Shown here in pieces: positions 9,195-17,341 of a stretch of 64,000 bases of DNA. Numbering within the stretch: the first letter of the stretch is position 1; every line of letters starts with the position of its first letter. Source of the DNA: Acetobacterium malicum subsp. dehalogenans DSM 11527 (GTDB lineage Bacteria > Bacillota > Clostridia > Eubacteriales > Eubacteriaceae); assembly GCF_000472665.1 (NCBI RefSeq), contig NZ_AXAC01000005.1, forward strand, positions 62,001-126,000, in the 5' to 3' direction. A model generated the notes under the pieces. The model was given only the letters and a program-made list of their open reading frames with translations. It ran no database searches and was not told the origin of the DNA. Made by a program: the position numbers and the translations under genes.

Positions 9195-10177
9195 CTTGAT
9201 CGTCCCTCCTCTACTATATCGGTATAGACATCTTCAACTGCGGATGAGATATCTGGGAATTTACTGGCCAGCGCAAAATCAACCGCTTCTTCAACCAGAG
9301 CGTCAATTTTTTCATTGAGTTTATCCATTTCTGCCTGGGTCATCACCTGATTATCAAGGATATACTTTTCCACTCTGGGGATCGGATCTTTTTTCTTCCA
9401 TTGTTCCAATTCACCTTCGGGTCGATAAACCGTTGGATCGCCTTCGAAATGACCACGCCAGCGATAGGTTTTGCATTCAATCAGGGTTGGGCCCTGGCCT
9501 TTACGGGCGCGGGCAACGGCTTCCTGAACCGCTTCAAAAACAGCAAAGACATCATTTCCATCGACGGTAATCCCAGGAATATTGTATGAAACTGCCCGCT
9601 GGGAAATATCGGTAATGTTCTGATGACGGGCCTGGCTCACGGAGATACCGTAGCCGTTATTTTCGCAAATAAAGACAACCGGCAATTTCCAGGTACTAGC
9701 CAGATTCAAGCCTTCATGGAAGGTACTCTGGTTGGTGGAGGCATCGCCAAAGAAGCAGGCACAAACCTGATCGGTGCCCTTATACTGAATGCCCAAACCG
9801 GCACCGGTAGCAATGTTATGGCCAGCGCCAACAATCCCATTGGCGCCGAGGATACCCTTGGTGGCATCGGCAATATGCATGGATCCGCCCTTGCCTTTGC
9901 AATAACCGGTTTCTTTGCCAAAGAGTTCTGCCATCATGTATTTCATGTCGCCACCCTTGGCTAAAATGTGCCCGTGACCGCGATGGGTACTGGTGATGTA
10001 GTCATCATCCCGTAAGCTTTCACATGCTCCCGTTGCAACGGCTTCTTCACCGATATAAAGATGGACAAATCCGCCAACCTGACCTTCGGCAAAAAGATTC
10101 ATCGCTCTTGTTTCGAACTTCCGGATTTTTACCATTTTTTCATACATTTCAATGATGGTTTCGTTTGAAATTTTCAA
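9191..10177 (-). CDS. acoA: Acetoin dehydrogenase E1 alpha subunit
   Basis: A 328-residue thiamine diphosphate-binding subunit. It carries the ThDP motif GDASTNQSTFHEGLN...ICENNGYG (the GDG/A...NN pattern), plus HRGHGHILAKGG and CKGKGGSMHIAD. The start is a TTG at 10177: AAAGGAGG lies seven bases upstream, and the family N-terminus KISNETIIEMYEKMVKIRKFE begins there. The reaction is cleavage of acetoin to acetaldehyde and an acetyl-lipoyl group on AcoC. ThDP demand may explain the thiamine-precursor transporter upstream. Confidence 0.91.
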   Translation of the reverse strand: MKISNETIIEMYEKMVKIRKFETRAMNLFAEGQVGGFVHLYIGEEAVATGACESLRDDDYITSTHRGHGHILAKGGDMKYMMAELFGKETGYCKGKGGSMHIADATKGILGANGIVGAGHNIATGAGLGIQYKGTDQVCACFFGDASTNQSTFHEGLNLASTWKLPVVFICENNGYGISVSQARHQNITDISQRAVSYNIPGITVDGNDVFAVFEAVQEAVARARKGQGPTLIECKTYRWRGHFEGDPTVYRPEGELEQWKKKDPIPRVEKYILDNQVMTQAEMDKLNEKIDALVEEAVDFALASKFPDISSAVEDVYTDIVEEGRSR

Positions 10178-10236
10178 AATACTTCCTCCTTTGTAATCTG
10201 TTCTTATTTCGGGAATCATATCAATACTAAGCTGAG

Positions 10237-10596
10237 CTACACACTCACGGTTACACAAACAATAGCGGCTTCAATCGTATCATCGGTATCGCCAAAACCG
10301 GGAAAGAAAAGACCGGCGGTAGTTAATCCTCCTTTCCTGGCTGTAATGGTTACCTTTCCCACCGGGAACAGTTTTTTTAGCTCCTCGATGTTTAAATCTT
10401 CTGGCCGCGACACGCCGATAATTGCCTCAATCATCATTTTTTCATTGAGATTTTCTTCGGTTAAACCATGGATCTGATTCAGGCCAATCAGACAGCTGCG
10501 GGAAATAGCATCTTTAATCGCTTTTCCGGCCGCTTTATTGACATCCTGACCATGAAAATCCATCCCCATTCCAAATTCAATAATAAACTTTTTGAT
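10237..10596 (-). CDS. Lin0512 family protein, function unknown
   Basis: A small protein of about 119 residues containing IEFGMGMDFHGQDVNKAAGKAI, typical of the Lin0512 family, often ring-forming and lacking an assigned reaction. The start is odd. A near-perfect AGGAGGTGAC lies upstream, but the only initiation-like codon in the open frame overlaps it (GTG 10605). At ideal spacing sits ATC (10596), where family members have their initiator Met. An ATC start is proposed. It lies between the DUF6506 gene and acoA in the same transcription unit, so a link to acetoin or diol metabolism is likely but untested. Confidence 0.75.
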   Translation of the reverse strand: MKKFIIEFGMGMDFHGQDVNKAAGKAIKDAISRSCLIGLNQIHGLTEENLNEKMMIEAIIGVSRPEDLNIEELKKLFPVGKVTITARKGGLTTAGLFFPGFGDTDDTIEAAIVCVTVSV

Positions 10597-10653
10597 AAGG
10601 GTCACCTCCTGACTTTTTCCAGCGGTTAATACTGACCCGTGCTCATTTTACGA

Positions 10654-10956
10654 CTAAAATATTTCGTCGCCGCTTTTATTCTCCAGACCGGGGTGAATAT
10701 CAAACCTGACGACGCCGACGGCTGCTTTTCCTTTGACGGCTTCACTGACCATTGCCGTCCCCCGGTGACCAAACCCGCCGCACAGTTCGAAGGCTACTAC
10801 CCCTTCATCAACCAGCTTCCGGGCTGTATCCACCGCTGCTTCGTAAGATGAAACTCCGACCGCGATCAGGGTAACCTGTTCGGTTTCAACCGCAGACCGG
10901 TGAATGGCCGGATCTGCATTGGGGGCAATAAAAATAAATGCTGCTTTTAATGCCAT
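10654..10956 (-). CDS. DUF6506 family protein, function unknown
   Basis: A 100-residue protein beginning MALKAAFIFIAPNADP and containing FELCGGFGHRGTAMVSEAV. I recognise the family as DUF6506 with moderate certainty, and no reaction is known. AAGGAGG precedes the ATG. It is the first gene after the sigma-54 promoter at 11005-11020, which places it as the promoter-proximal member of the acetoin operon. The conserved Cys in ELCGGFGHRG could be functional, but that is inference. Confidence 0.7.
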   Translation of the reverse strand: MALKAAFIFIAPNADPAIHRSAVETEQVTLIAVGVSSYEAAVDTARKLVDEGVVAFELCGGFGHRGTAMVSEAVKGKAAVGVVRFDIHPGLENKSGDEIF

Positions 10957-11004
10957 CGTAAACCTCCTTGTTTTTATTTAATTACATGCGTTGCCTATTA
11001 TTGT

Positions 11005-11020
11005 AGCAATATTCATGCCA
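11005..11020 (-). promoter_or_regulatory. Sigma-54 (-24/-12) promoter of the acetoin operon
   Basis: On the minus strand the sequence reads TGGCAT-N5-TTGCT. It has the invariant GG and GC at the correct spacing and is one base from the TGGCAC consensus. Transcription should start near 10994, about 38 bases before the first start codon. A sigma-54 activator gene lies upstream at 14293-15684. Confidence 0.88.
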
Positions 11021-11123
11021 GAATTTATAAATCTTCTCTATATTTAAACGTTTACTTAAATGGTGCTAATTTCCGATTTTGGGAAGAGCTGATGGTTTTC
11101 TCAGTAAATGGTTCAGTGATTAT

Positions 11124-11180
11124 TTCTCATTATGAGAATTAGCGTCTCAAAATGAGAAAAGCAGTCTCAAAAATGAGACT
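11124..11180. promoter_or_regulatory. Three phased palindromes, probable upstream activator sites
   Basis: There are three copies of TCTCA-N3/4-TGAGA: TTCTCATTATGAGAA (11124-11138), GTCTCAAAATGAGAA (11144-11158) and AGTCTCAAAAATGAGACT (11163-11180). The centres are 20 bases apart, two helical turns, and lie roughly 137, 157 and 178 bases upstream of the predicted start. This is the classic arrangement for an enhancer bound by a sigma-54 activator. The third site alone could be mistaken for a terminator hairpin. Confidence 0.8.
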
Positions 11181-11206
11181 GCTGAGGTTTTCAAAAAGAT
11201 AACCCA

Positions 11207-11395
11207 GTACCGACAATTGTTACATCATGTTGTACGCATCGGAGAGGACACGGCGATAGCCTGTCCGATTCTGCGCGCAGGCAACGAGCCAATCATAGGC
11301 TTGCTTATAGTTGGCGACTGCCCGCGACCAATGCGAAAGGAGCGTAGCGAATTTCGCATGGCGCGGCGAACAACAGATTAACAATTGGTCGGTAC
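11207..11395 (+). repeat. MITE-like structured repeat, copy C (with core module)
   Basis: The 189-bp element has GTACCGACAATTGTTA / TAACAATTGGTCGGTAC ends and a conserved left flank TCAAAAAGATAACCCA. The core module (from about 11279) sits after TCCGATTCTGCG, a different position from copies A and E. Its hairpin arms are ATGCGAAA / TTTCGCAT. It lies directly upstream of the acetoin activator sites, between them and the ABC transporter operon. Confidence 0.85.
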
Positions 11396-11407
11396 GGTAG
11401 TAGGTGT

Positions 11408-12160
11408 TCACAAGCGTTTTAGAATGTCACTACGCAGCAGGCGCAATGCCTCGGAGGTCATCATTTCCTCGGGACTGGCATGCTTAACCGGCACGACAAT
11501 TTCTTCGATAATGTGGGCCGGTGATCCGTTAATGATATAGATTCGGTCGGATAAAAAGATCGCCTCATCGATATCATGGGTAATGAATAGCACTGAACCC
11601 TGGATTTTTTTTAATATCTCCAGCAGGTACTCCTGCATTTTCAGTCGGGTAATGGCATCCAGTCCGCCGAAGGGTTCGTCCAGTAGCATGATCTCCTTTG
11701 AAAACATCGTGGTTCGCAGCAGTGAGACCCGCTGTTTCATCCCGCCGGATAATTGGATTGGATATTTTTCACCATCGTCTTCCAGCTGAAAAACCGGCAG
11801 CATCGCCTTGACCTTTTCCCGGGCTTCTTTTTTAGGGATGCCACGGATTTCCAGGGGTAAGATGCCATTGTCAATGACGTTGCGCCAGGGCAGCAGCAGA
11901 TCCCTCTGATACATATAGCTGACTACTCCGGTTTCTCCGGTAACCTCTTTGTCGTTAACGAAAACATGACCGGCTTCCGGGGTCAGCAGTCCGGCGATGA
12001 CATTAAATAGGGTACTTTTTCCGCAGCCGCTGGGGCCCAGGATGGAGACAAATTCGCCCTGATTTAAATGGATATGGATATCTTCAATAATATTCTTATG
12101 GTTATATTCCTGGGTTACCCCGACCACCTTGAGCACGCATTTATTGTGGCAGGTATTCAT
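11408..12160 (-). CDS. ABC transporter ATPase, probable thiamine-precursor (HMP) uptake
   Basis: A 250-residue ATPase of the nitrate/taurine/HMP family. It carries Walker A GPSGCGKST, a signature motif given here as LSGGMKQRVSLLR, Walker B MLLDEPFGGLD, and the switch His in FITHDIDEAI. ATG 12160 is favoured over ATG 12181 because AGAGG precedes it. It overlaps the end of the binding-protein gene, so the two are coupled. The partners are the permease and binding protein immediately upstream in the operon. Confidence 0.88.
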   Translation of the reverse strand: MNTCHNKCVLKVVGVTQEYNHKNIIEDIHIHLNQGEFVSILGPSGCGKSTLFNVIAGLLTPEAGHVFVNDKEVTGETGVVSYMYQRDLLLPWRNVIDNGILPLEIRGIPKKEAREKVKAMLPVFQLEDDGEKYPIQLSGGMKQRVSLLRTTMFSKEIMLLDEPFGGLDAITRLKMQEYLLEILKKIQGSVLFITHDIDEAIFLSDRIYIINGSPAHIIEEIVVPVKHASPEEMMTSEALRLLRSDILKRL

Positions 12161-13115
12161 TGGTAAAGGCCTCTTCGGCATTTAACTGGTTCTCCAGCAA
12201 GCCCTGATCGTACATCCAGTTGCCATAGTTTTCCCAGATGTCTGGACTCATGAGACCCCATTTTTCGGCGTCACTCTGGTATTCGGCTGCCAGATATTTT
12301 TGCGAAGCCACTGCCAGCTCACGGTCAATTTCGGGGTTGTCAATTAATAACAGATCAGCTGCCGCTTCGGGATTTTCGATGGCATATTGATACCCTTTGG
12401 TGACGGCCCGTAAGAACTTTTTAGCTGTTTCCGGATTCTTGGCCAGATACTCTTCGTTGGCGATGATCACTGGGGTATAGTAATCCAGGTTTTTATCGAC
12501 ATCCTGAAGTTTAATAAAATTAATGGGTTCATTTTTAAGTTCGGCGGAGACCCCATCCCAGCCATAGAAGATCCAGGTAAAATCGACATGATCTTTAACC
12601 GCGGTAAAATAGTCCATGGCGCCGACATCAACGATTTCCAACTTGGTAAAGTCAGCATTGGCACCTTCCATCAGTCCCTTTAGGGTCGCTACTTCCATGG
12701 GAGAACCCCAACCGCCATATTTTTTTCCTTCAAAATCTTTAGGGCTGACAATCTTACGATCCGCTGGTGACGCGAAGCCGGAGGTGTTATGCTGGATAAT
12801 AGCGGCAATGGCTTTAATCGGCAGGGGATTGGCCGCCGTTCTGGCATAGGTAACCTGTTCCTGATAGCTGACTCCAAATTCTCCCTGTCCGGCGGCAATC
12901 AAATCGGCCGAGCCGCCTTCGCTTGGTTGAATGATCTCCACATCCAGTCCTTCTTCTGCAAAATAGCCCAATTGCTGCGCCGCATATAAGCCCGTGTGAT
13001 TGGTATTGGGGATCCAATCCAAAACCACGGTTATTTTTTCATTTTCTTTTGTTGTACACCCGGTTAATCCAATTATCAGTAAACCGACTAAAATAATCAT
13101 ACATCTCTTTTTCAT
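12141..13115 (-). CDS. ABC transporter substrate-binding lipoprotein, NMT1/THI5 (ThiY) type
   Basis: A 324-residue lipoprotein with signal MKKRCMIILVGLLIIGLTGC (lipobox LTGC). The mature part starts KITVVLDWIPNTNHTGLYAA, the hallmark of the NMT1/THI5 family that binds hydroxymethyl- or formylaminomethyl-pyrimidine precursors of thiamine. The segment FTWIFYGWDGV is also typical. AAAGGAGG precedes ATG 13115, which overlaps the permease stop by four bases. The substrate assignment is by family and by the adjacent thiamine-binding protein. No TPP riboswitch was seen upstream. Confidence 0.87.
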   Translation of the reverse strand: MKKRCMIILVGLLIIGLTGCTTKENEKITVVLDWIPNTNHTGLYAAQQLGYFAEEGLDVEIIQPSEGGSADLIAAGQGEFGVSYQEQVTYARTAANPLPIKAIAAIIQHNTSGFASPADRKIVSPKDFEGKKYGGWGSPMEVATLKGLMEGANADFTKLEIVDVGAMDYFTAVKDHVDFTWIFYGWDGVSAELKNEPINFIKLQDVDKNLDYYTPVIIANEEYLAKNPETAKKFLRAVTKGYQYAIENPEAAADLLLIDNPEIDRELAVASQKYLAAEYQSDAEKWGLMSPDIWENYGNWMYDQGLLENQLNAEEAFTNEYLPQ

Positions 13116-13885
13116 TCCAATTCCTCCTTTAATTTTTCCCAGGGCATCAGGGCCCTTTGAATTCCGGCGATGCCGTAAAATAACATGATCGACAAGACTA
13201 CAATCACCAGTATCGATGCGAAAACCAGATCCAGAGCAAAGGCATGCCTGGCTCTTAACATGTAAACGCCCAGCCCGGCTTTCCCACCCAGCCATTCTCC
13301 GATGACCGCCCCCATAATACTATAGGTGGCCGCAATTTTCAGGCCTGAAAAAAAATAAGGCAGGGCACTGGGAAACTTGATTTTAGCAAAAATCTGATGC
13401 CTGGTCGCACCCATCGACCGGACCAGGTTGATCAGTTCCCCATCCACACTTTGGAGCCCTTCGATCAGGTTTACGGTGATCGGAAAAAAACAGACCAGCA
13501 CCACTACAAATATTTTAGGGGCGATCCCAAAGCCAAACCACATCGCCAGTAGCGGGGCAATAACGATAATTGGCACTGTTTGGGAGATTACCAGCACCGG
13601 ATAGATGGCTTTTTTAACCACCGGAAACTGATCCATCACAATCGCCATAATTAGCGATAAAAAAATGGCCACCAGCAGCCCCGTCATGCCTTCAAAAAAG
13701 GTCACCCAGGTGTGCATCATGATATCCGTCCAGTTCATTAGCAGGGCATTGACGATATCAGTGGGTGATGGCAAAATGTATCGTTCCACCACCCCCAGGT
13801 TAACCACCAGTTCCCACAGTACGAGAATAACCAGGATAAAGATAATAGGGATAAGCTTATCACCGATATTTTGATACTTTCTCAT
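13112..13885 (-). CDS. ABC transporter permease, probable thiamine-precursor uptake
   Basis: A 257-residue membrane protein with about six hydrophobic segments and the cytoplasmic EAA-type loop SVDGELINLVRSMGATRHQIF...IKFPSALPYFFSGLKIA. The family is the ThiX/SsuC permease type. ATG 13885 is chosen (AAGGAAGAAGG upstream). An earlier TTG in frame would overlap the upstream gene further. It lies between the thiamine-binding-protein gene and the binding-lipoprotein gene, with overlaps on both sides. Confidence 0.87.
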   Translation of the reverse strand: MRKYQNIGDKLIPIIFILVILVLWELVVNLGVVERYILPSPTDIVNALLMNWTDIMMHTWVTFFEGMTGLLVAIFLSLIMAIVMDQFPVVKKAIYPVLVISQTVPIIVIAPLLAMWFGFGIAPKIFVVVLVCFFPITVNLIEGLQSVDGELINLVRSMGATRHQIFAKIKFPSALPYFFSGLKIAATYSIMGAVIGEWLGGKAGLGVYMLRARHAFALDLVFASILVIVVLSIMLFYGIAGIQRALMPWEKLKEELE

Positions 13886-14147
13886 CAATTGTGACGCCTT
13901 CTTCCTTGTAATCAATTTTTACGATAGAAACCACCCGCTCGGCCCCATGTTGGATGCAGATCGACTGGGCCCGCTTGACAATATCCAGAAGTTCATCCAG
14001 TTCACCTTCGATGGATGTCTCAAAAGGCCCCACTAGATACTCCAGACCAGTTTGTCTAATCATCTCAATTACCTGATCCACCACATAATAAATTTCGCTG
14101 TCCGGTACCACCGGCAAAACCTGTAAGCTAAGATTCACTTTTGCCAA
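13860..14147 (-). CDS. MTH1187-type thiamine-binding protein (DUF77)
   Basis: A 95-residue protein resembling YqgV/MTH1187: AKVNLSLQVLPVVPDSEIYYVVDQVI, then YLVGPFETSIEGELDELLDIV. Such proteins bind thiamine or its pyrimidine and often sit in HMP transporter operons. The start is a TTG at 14147, eight bases after GGAGG, matching the family N-terminus. The longer open frame upstream has no family match. It overlaps the permease start and is the first gene of the transporter operon. Confidence 0.82.
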   Translation of the reverse strand: MAKVNLSLQVLPVVPDSEIYYVVDQVIEMIRQTGLEYLVGPFETSIEGELDELLDIVKRAQSICIQHGAERVVSIVKIDYKEEGVTIDEKVSKYR

Positions 14148-14292
14148 AACTCTCACCTCCGTGTTCTTTTCGTTTTTGTTTATTCTTTCCATATTAATTG
14201 TAGCATGTTTCATGCCAAAAAAAGACCCTCCGAAAAAATAGTTAAAAATTTCTTCACAGGGCTTATCATTTAACTTATGTTCGAATTTATTT

Positions 14293-15684
14293 CTATACAC
14301 CAGTCACATGAATATCATAGGCTTTGATTTTCCGATAGATGGTGGCCTTGCTGATGCTGAGATCTTCAGCAGCTTTTACAGCATTACCTTTATTGAGAAA
14401 AAGCGCATGTTCAATACTATTTTTTTCCAGATCTCTGAGCGTTTCGCCATCGCTGTCATGGCCAGGGATGATTGTTTCGGTTTCTTTAATCAGCACATCA
14501 ATGCTGTCAATAAAGACCCCTGATGACAGATAAAAACCTCTTTCCACAATATTTTTTAGTTCTCTGACATTGCCCCTCCATTCATACGCCAGCAGTTTTT
14601 CTTCGAATGTCTTGCTGAAGAATTTTTTCGTGTCGCTATTTTCCCGGTTAAGCTGCTCCAGAAAATATCGGCCCAGGGCCAGAATATCTTCCCGCCTCCG
14701 CTTCAGCGGTAGCAGCCGTAAATTAATCACATTGAGCCTGAAGTAAAGATCCTGCCGAAAGGCCGATTTTGACATTTCGTTAAGGAGGTTTCGGTTGGTG
14801 GCCGCAATGATCCGGACATCGAGTTCCCGTTCAAAACTCCCGCCAATCCGCATTACCTTATTTTCATCCAGCACCCGCAACAGCTTGGGCTGCATTTCCA
14901 GCGGAATTTCGCCGATTTCATCCAAAAACAGGGTGCCACCATTGGCCAGCTCAAATTTTCCCGGCATTCCACCTTTGATGGCCCCGGTAAATGATCCGGT
15001 TTCGTAGCCAAAAAACTCGCTCTCAACCAGTTCCTTGGGGATCGCGGCACAATTGATGGCGATAAAGGGGCCGTTGCGCCGCTGGCTTTCGTTGTGTATC
15101 GATTGGGCAAACAATTCTTTGCCGGTGCCGCTTTCACCTTCGATGAGAACCGAACAATTTGTTTTAGAAATTCGCTTGGCGGTATTAATCAGCTCCAGCA
15201 TCGTCTTATTCCGGGTAATAATCTTGTCAAAGGTATAGTTCGCCCGAAAGCCCGCCAGTTTATTGATTTCTTTACGAACCTGTTTGGATTCCCGAATCAC
15301 CAATACCGCTCCCATCACCTTCTCATTAAAAACCACCGGGGTAATATCCAAAAAACAGTCAATTTTCAGCGGTCCGATAAAAAGAGTAATATCTGAATAG
15401 GAGAATTTTCGTTTGTTGATAAAAATATTATCTACCACATCAATATCTTTTAGCACATGGCTCATATCCAGGTTTAATATCGCAGCTTCACTCATTTGAA
15501 ACAGCTCCGAAATCTTATGATTGAACTTTTTGACACGTAGCTCTGTATCAATAATCATTAGCCCATTGAGAATTGAATCCAGGGCCACATCCATTAGTTT
15601 ATAAGAATCGACAATTTCATAACGCATTTCGCGGGTTAGCGTATCGCCATTTTTCAGTTTTTCCATCAGCGTCTTTACTTCCAT
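14293..15684 (-). CDS. Sigma-54-dependent activator with PAS domain
   Basis: 463 residues. An N-terminal PAS-like sensor (about 30-150, LNGLMIIDTELRVKKFNHKISELF) is followed by an AAA+ domain with Walker A GESGTGKE, the sigma-54 contact loop GSFTGA and Walker B GGTLFLDEIGEI, and a C-terminal Fis-type helix-turn-helix (AVKAAEDLSISKATIYRKIK). GGAGGT precedes ATG 15684. It lies about 3.3 kb upstream of the sigma-54 acetoin promoter, with the transporter genes in between. The parsimonious role is an AcoR-like activator acting at the three palindromes at 11124-11180. The GAF sensor usual for AcoR is not evident. Confidence 0.9.
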   Translation of the reverse strand: MEVKTLMEKLKNGDTLTREMRYEIVDSYKLMDVALDSILNGLMIIDTELRVKKFNHKISELFQMSEAAILNLDMSHVLKDIDVVDNIFINKRKFSYSDITLFIGPLKIDCFLDITPVVFNEKVMGAVLVIRESKQVRKEINKLAGFRANYTFDKIITRNKTMLELINTAKRISKTNCSVLIEGESGTGKELFAQSIHNESQRRNGPFIAINCAAIPKELVESEFFGYETGSFTGAIKGGMPGKFELANGGTLFLDEIGEIPLEMQPKLLRVLDENKVMRIGGSFERELDVRIIAATNRNLLNEMSKSAFRQDLYFRLNVINLRLLPLKRRREDILALGRYFLEQLNRENSDTKKFFSKTFEEKLLAYEWRGNVRELKNIVERGFYLSSGVFIDSIDVLIKETETIIPGHDSDGETLRDLEKNSIEHALFLNKGNAVKAAEDLSISKATIYRKIKAYDIHVTGV

Positions 15685-15793
15685 GAATTTTACCTCCACT
15701 GAATCACCAATTCTACTATAAAATTGCATGACATAAACTCGATCCGGCTTTTCAAACTGACATCAGACGATTTACCTGGCCGCATCGCTTACC

Positions 15794-17332
15794 TTATGGA
15801 ATATCCGTCCCGGGCAACTTCCCGTTTTTTTCCGGCCTCGGTGTGGCTATGCTGACCAGCAATTCGCCATTATAGGACCCAGTCGGCAAAAGTTCAGTAC
15901 GGCCATTAAAAATTTGTTGGGCGGCCACCGCATAGGACCGGGCAATACTGGCAAAAGAACCTTCTCTAATCGTTGGGTTGATATTTCTGGTCACAATTGA
16001 AATGGTTCGATCCGCGTTTTTGAGGATTTCAAAAGATCGGAAATTCTGCGGAAAATCCCGGAGTGATGCCGTTTCAACCACCCAGAAACCACGTTCCGGC
16101 TGGTTAGGGTCCGGCGATTTTACTGGGGTTATGGTATTACGATGACGATGCCCGGCAACCCAGAGGATCAGATTGGGATAGGATTGCAACTTTTCAATCA
16201 ATTCCTGTTCTGGCACTGGTGATATGGTACTCCAGGACATATAAGGCCTGGTTAAGGGTTCCTGGTATTCCACCCCAATGGGGATGTGGGCGGCGATAAT
16301 CATTAATTGGCCGGCTTGCTGGCCGGCTTCCAGTTCTGCCACCAGCCAGTCAAAGCGTTCCCGATCCAGAGAGCCGTGAGCATATCCCAAAACATTGGGA
16401 TCATCATCCCTTTGGGTATTATCCAGCACAATTACCTTAATGGGGAGCCCTTCTTTGGGCTCAAAGCTGTAGCAGGCAAAACCGGTCTCAAGACTCTCTT
16501 TATTAAAACCGTGGCCGCTGGGCTGGGTTTCGGTATTGAAGAATTCTTTCATCCATTCCAACCGGGACAAAAACCGCCGGTTGGGATCATCTGAAACTGC
16601 TTTTAACGATTTATCCGGCCAGATATGATCATGGTTGCCAATAATCTGATACCACGGAATCTGCTGATTGAATCCGACCGCCATAAAATCGTCATAGAAA
16701 TCTTTCCGGGGGCCAATCCGCGGATTGGGATTGACACCAAAGTCCAGATTTATTTCCTTGCCGTCAAAAATGTCAATCGACCAGCGGAGTTCATTATACA
16801 TGGCATTATTGGTATTATCACCCATGGACAGACCGAAATCCAGAGGATTTTGATGGTGAATGGCATTAACCGAATGAATCGCCCCATCCAAGACGTGGGA
16901 AGTGTAATGCATCATCTCCGAATACACTGATACAATCCCGCCGCCATATTTTGAATAGATCCCGTGGGCCGGAAATTCTCCATCGGTGATATGGATATCG
17001 GTAATGGCAAAAAAATGAAGCAGTTGTTCAGACTTATTTTCGGTGGGCTGCTGATAGTCAGCCGGCATCAGATCCAACCGGATTTCCGGTTCCTGATGAG
17101 GCGCTATCGTCCATCCGCCATAGCCTTCTTGTGCATATCCGATCATTTCGGCAGCCGCCACCTGAGGGGCGGTAGCAATCACCGGATCCAGAAAAAAGCG
17201 ATAGGCTTCTTTTTCGGAAAAGAAATCAATTTCCCCCTCAATCACCGGCACCGCCACGGGGATAATCAGCTGTTCTATTTCTTTAAGCTGTTTTGCTAAG
17301 CGGTTTGTTTTTTTTGAACGTTTATTTCCCAT
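15794..17332 (-). CDS. Metallophosphoesterase, TIGR03768-like
   Basis: A 512-residue calcineurin-like phosphoesterase. Metal-binding motifs appear in order: AITDIHI (DxH), LSMGDNTNN (GDxx), IIGNHDHIW (GNHD/E), IIAAHIPIGV and VAGHRHRN (GHxH). The large size and the inserts between motifs fit the TIGR03768 group, whose substrate is unknown. No clear signal peptide is seen. It starts nine bases after the radical SAM gene, so the two are probably co-transcribed. Physiological partners are not evident. Confidence 0.82.
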   Translation of the reverse strand: MGNKRSKKTNRLAKQLKEIEQLIIPVAVPVIEGEIDFFSEKEAYRFFLDPVIATAPQVAAAEMIGYAQEGYGGWTIAPHQEPEIRLDLMPADYQQPTENKSEQLLHFFAITDIHITDGEFPAHGIYSKYGGGIVSVYSEMMHYTSHVLDGAIHSVNAIHHQNPLDFGLSMGDNTNNAMYNELRWSIDIFDGKEINLDFGVNPNPRIGPRKDFYDDFMAVGFNQQIPWYQIIGNHDHIWPDKSLKAVSDDPNRRFLSRLEWMKEFFNTETQPSGHGFNKESLETGFACYSFEPKEGLPIKVIVLDNTQRDDDPNVLGYAHGSLDRERFDWLVAELEAGQQAGQLMIIAAHIPIGVEYQEPLTRPYMSWSTISPVPEQELIEKLQSYPNLILWVAGHRHRNTITPVKSPDPNQPERGFWVVETASLRDFPQNFRSFEILKNADRTISIVTRNINPTIREGSFASIARSYAVAAQQIFNGRTELLPTGSYNGELLVSIATPRPEKNGKLPGTDIP

Positions 17333-17341
17333 CGGTTAGCC

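Noticed and set aside
11161-11185. Terminator for the ABC transporter operon upstream of the acetoin genes
   Set aside because: The hairpin belongs to a set of three evenly phased TCTCA palindromes and lacks a U-tract on the minus strand, so activator sites fit better.
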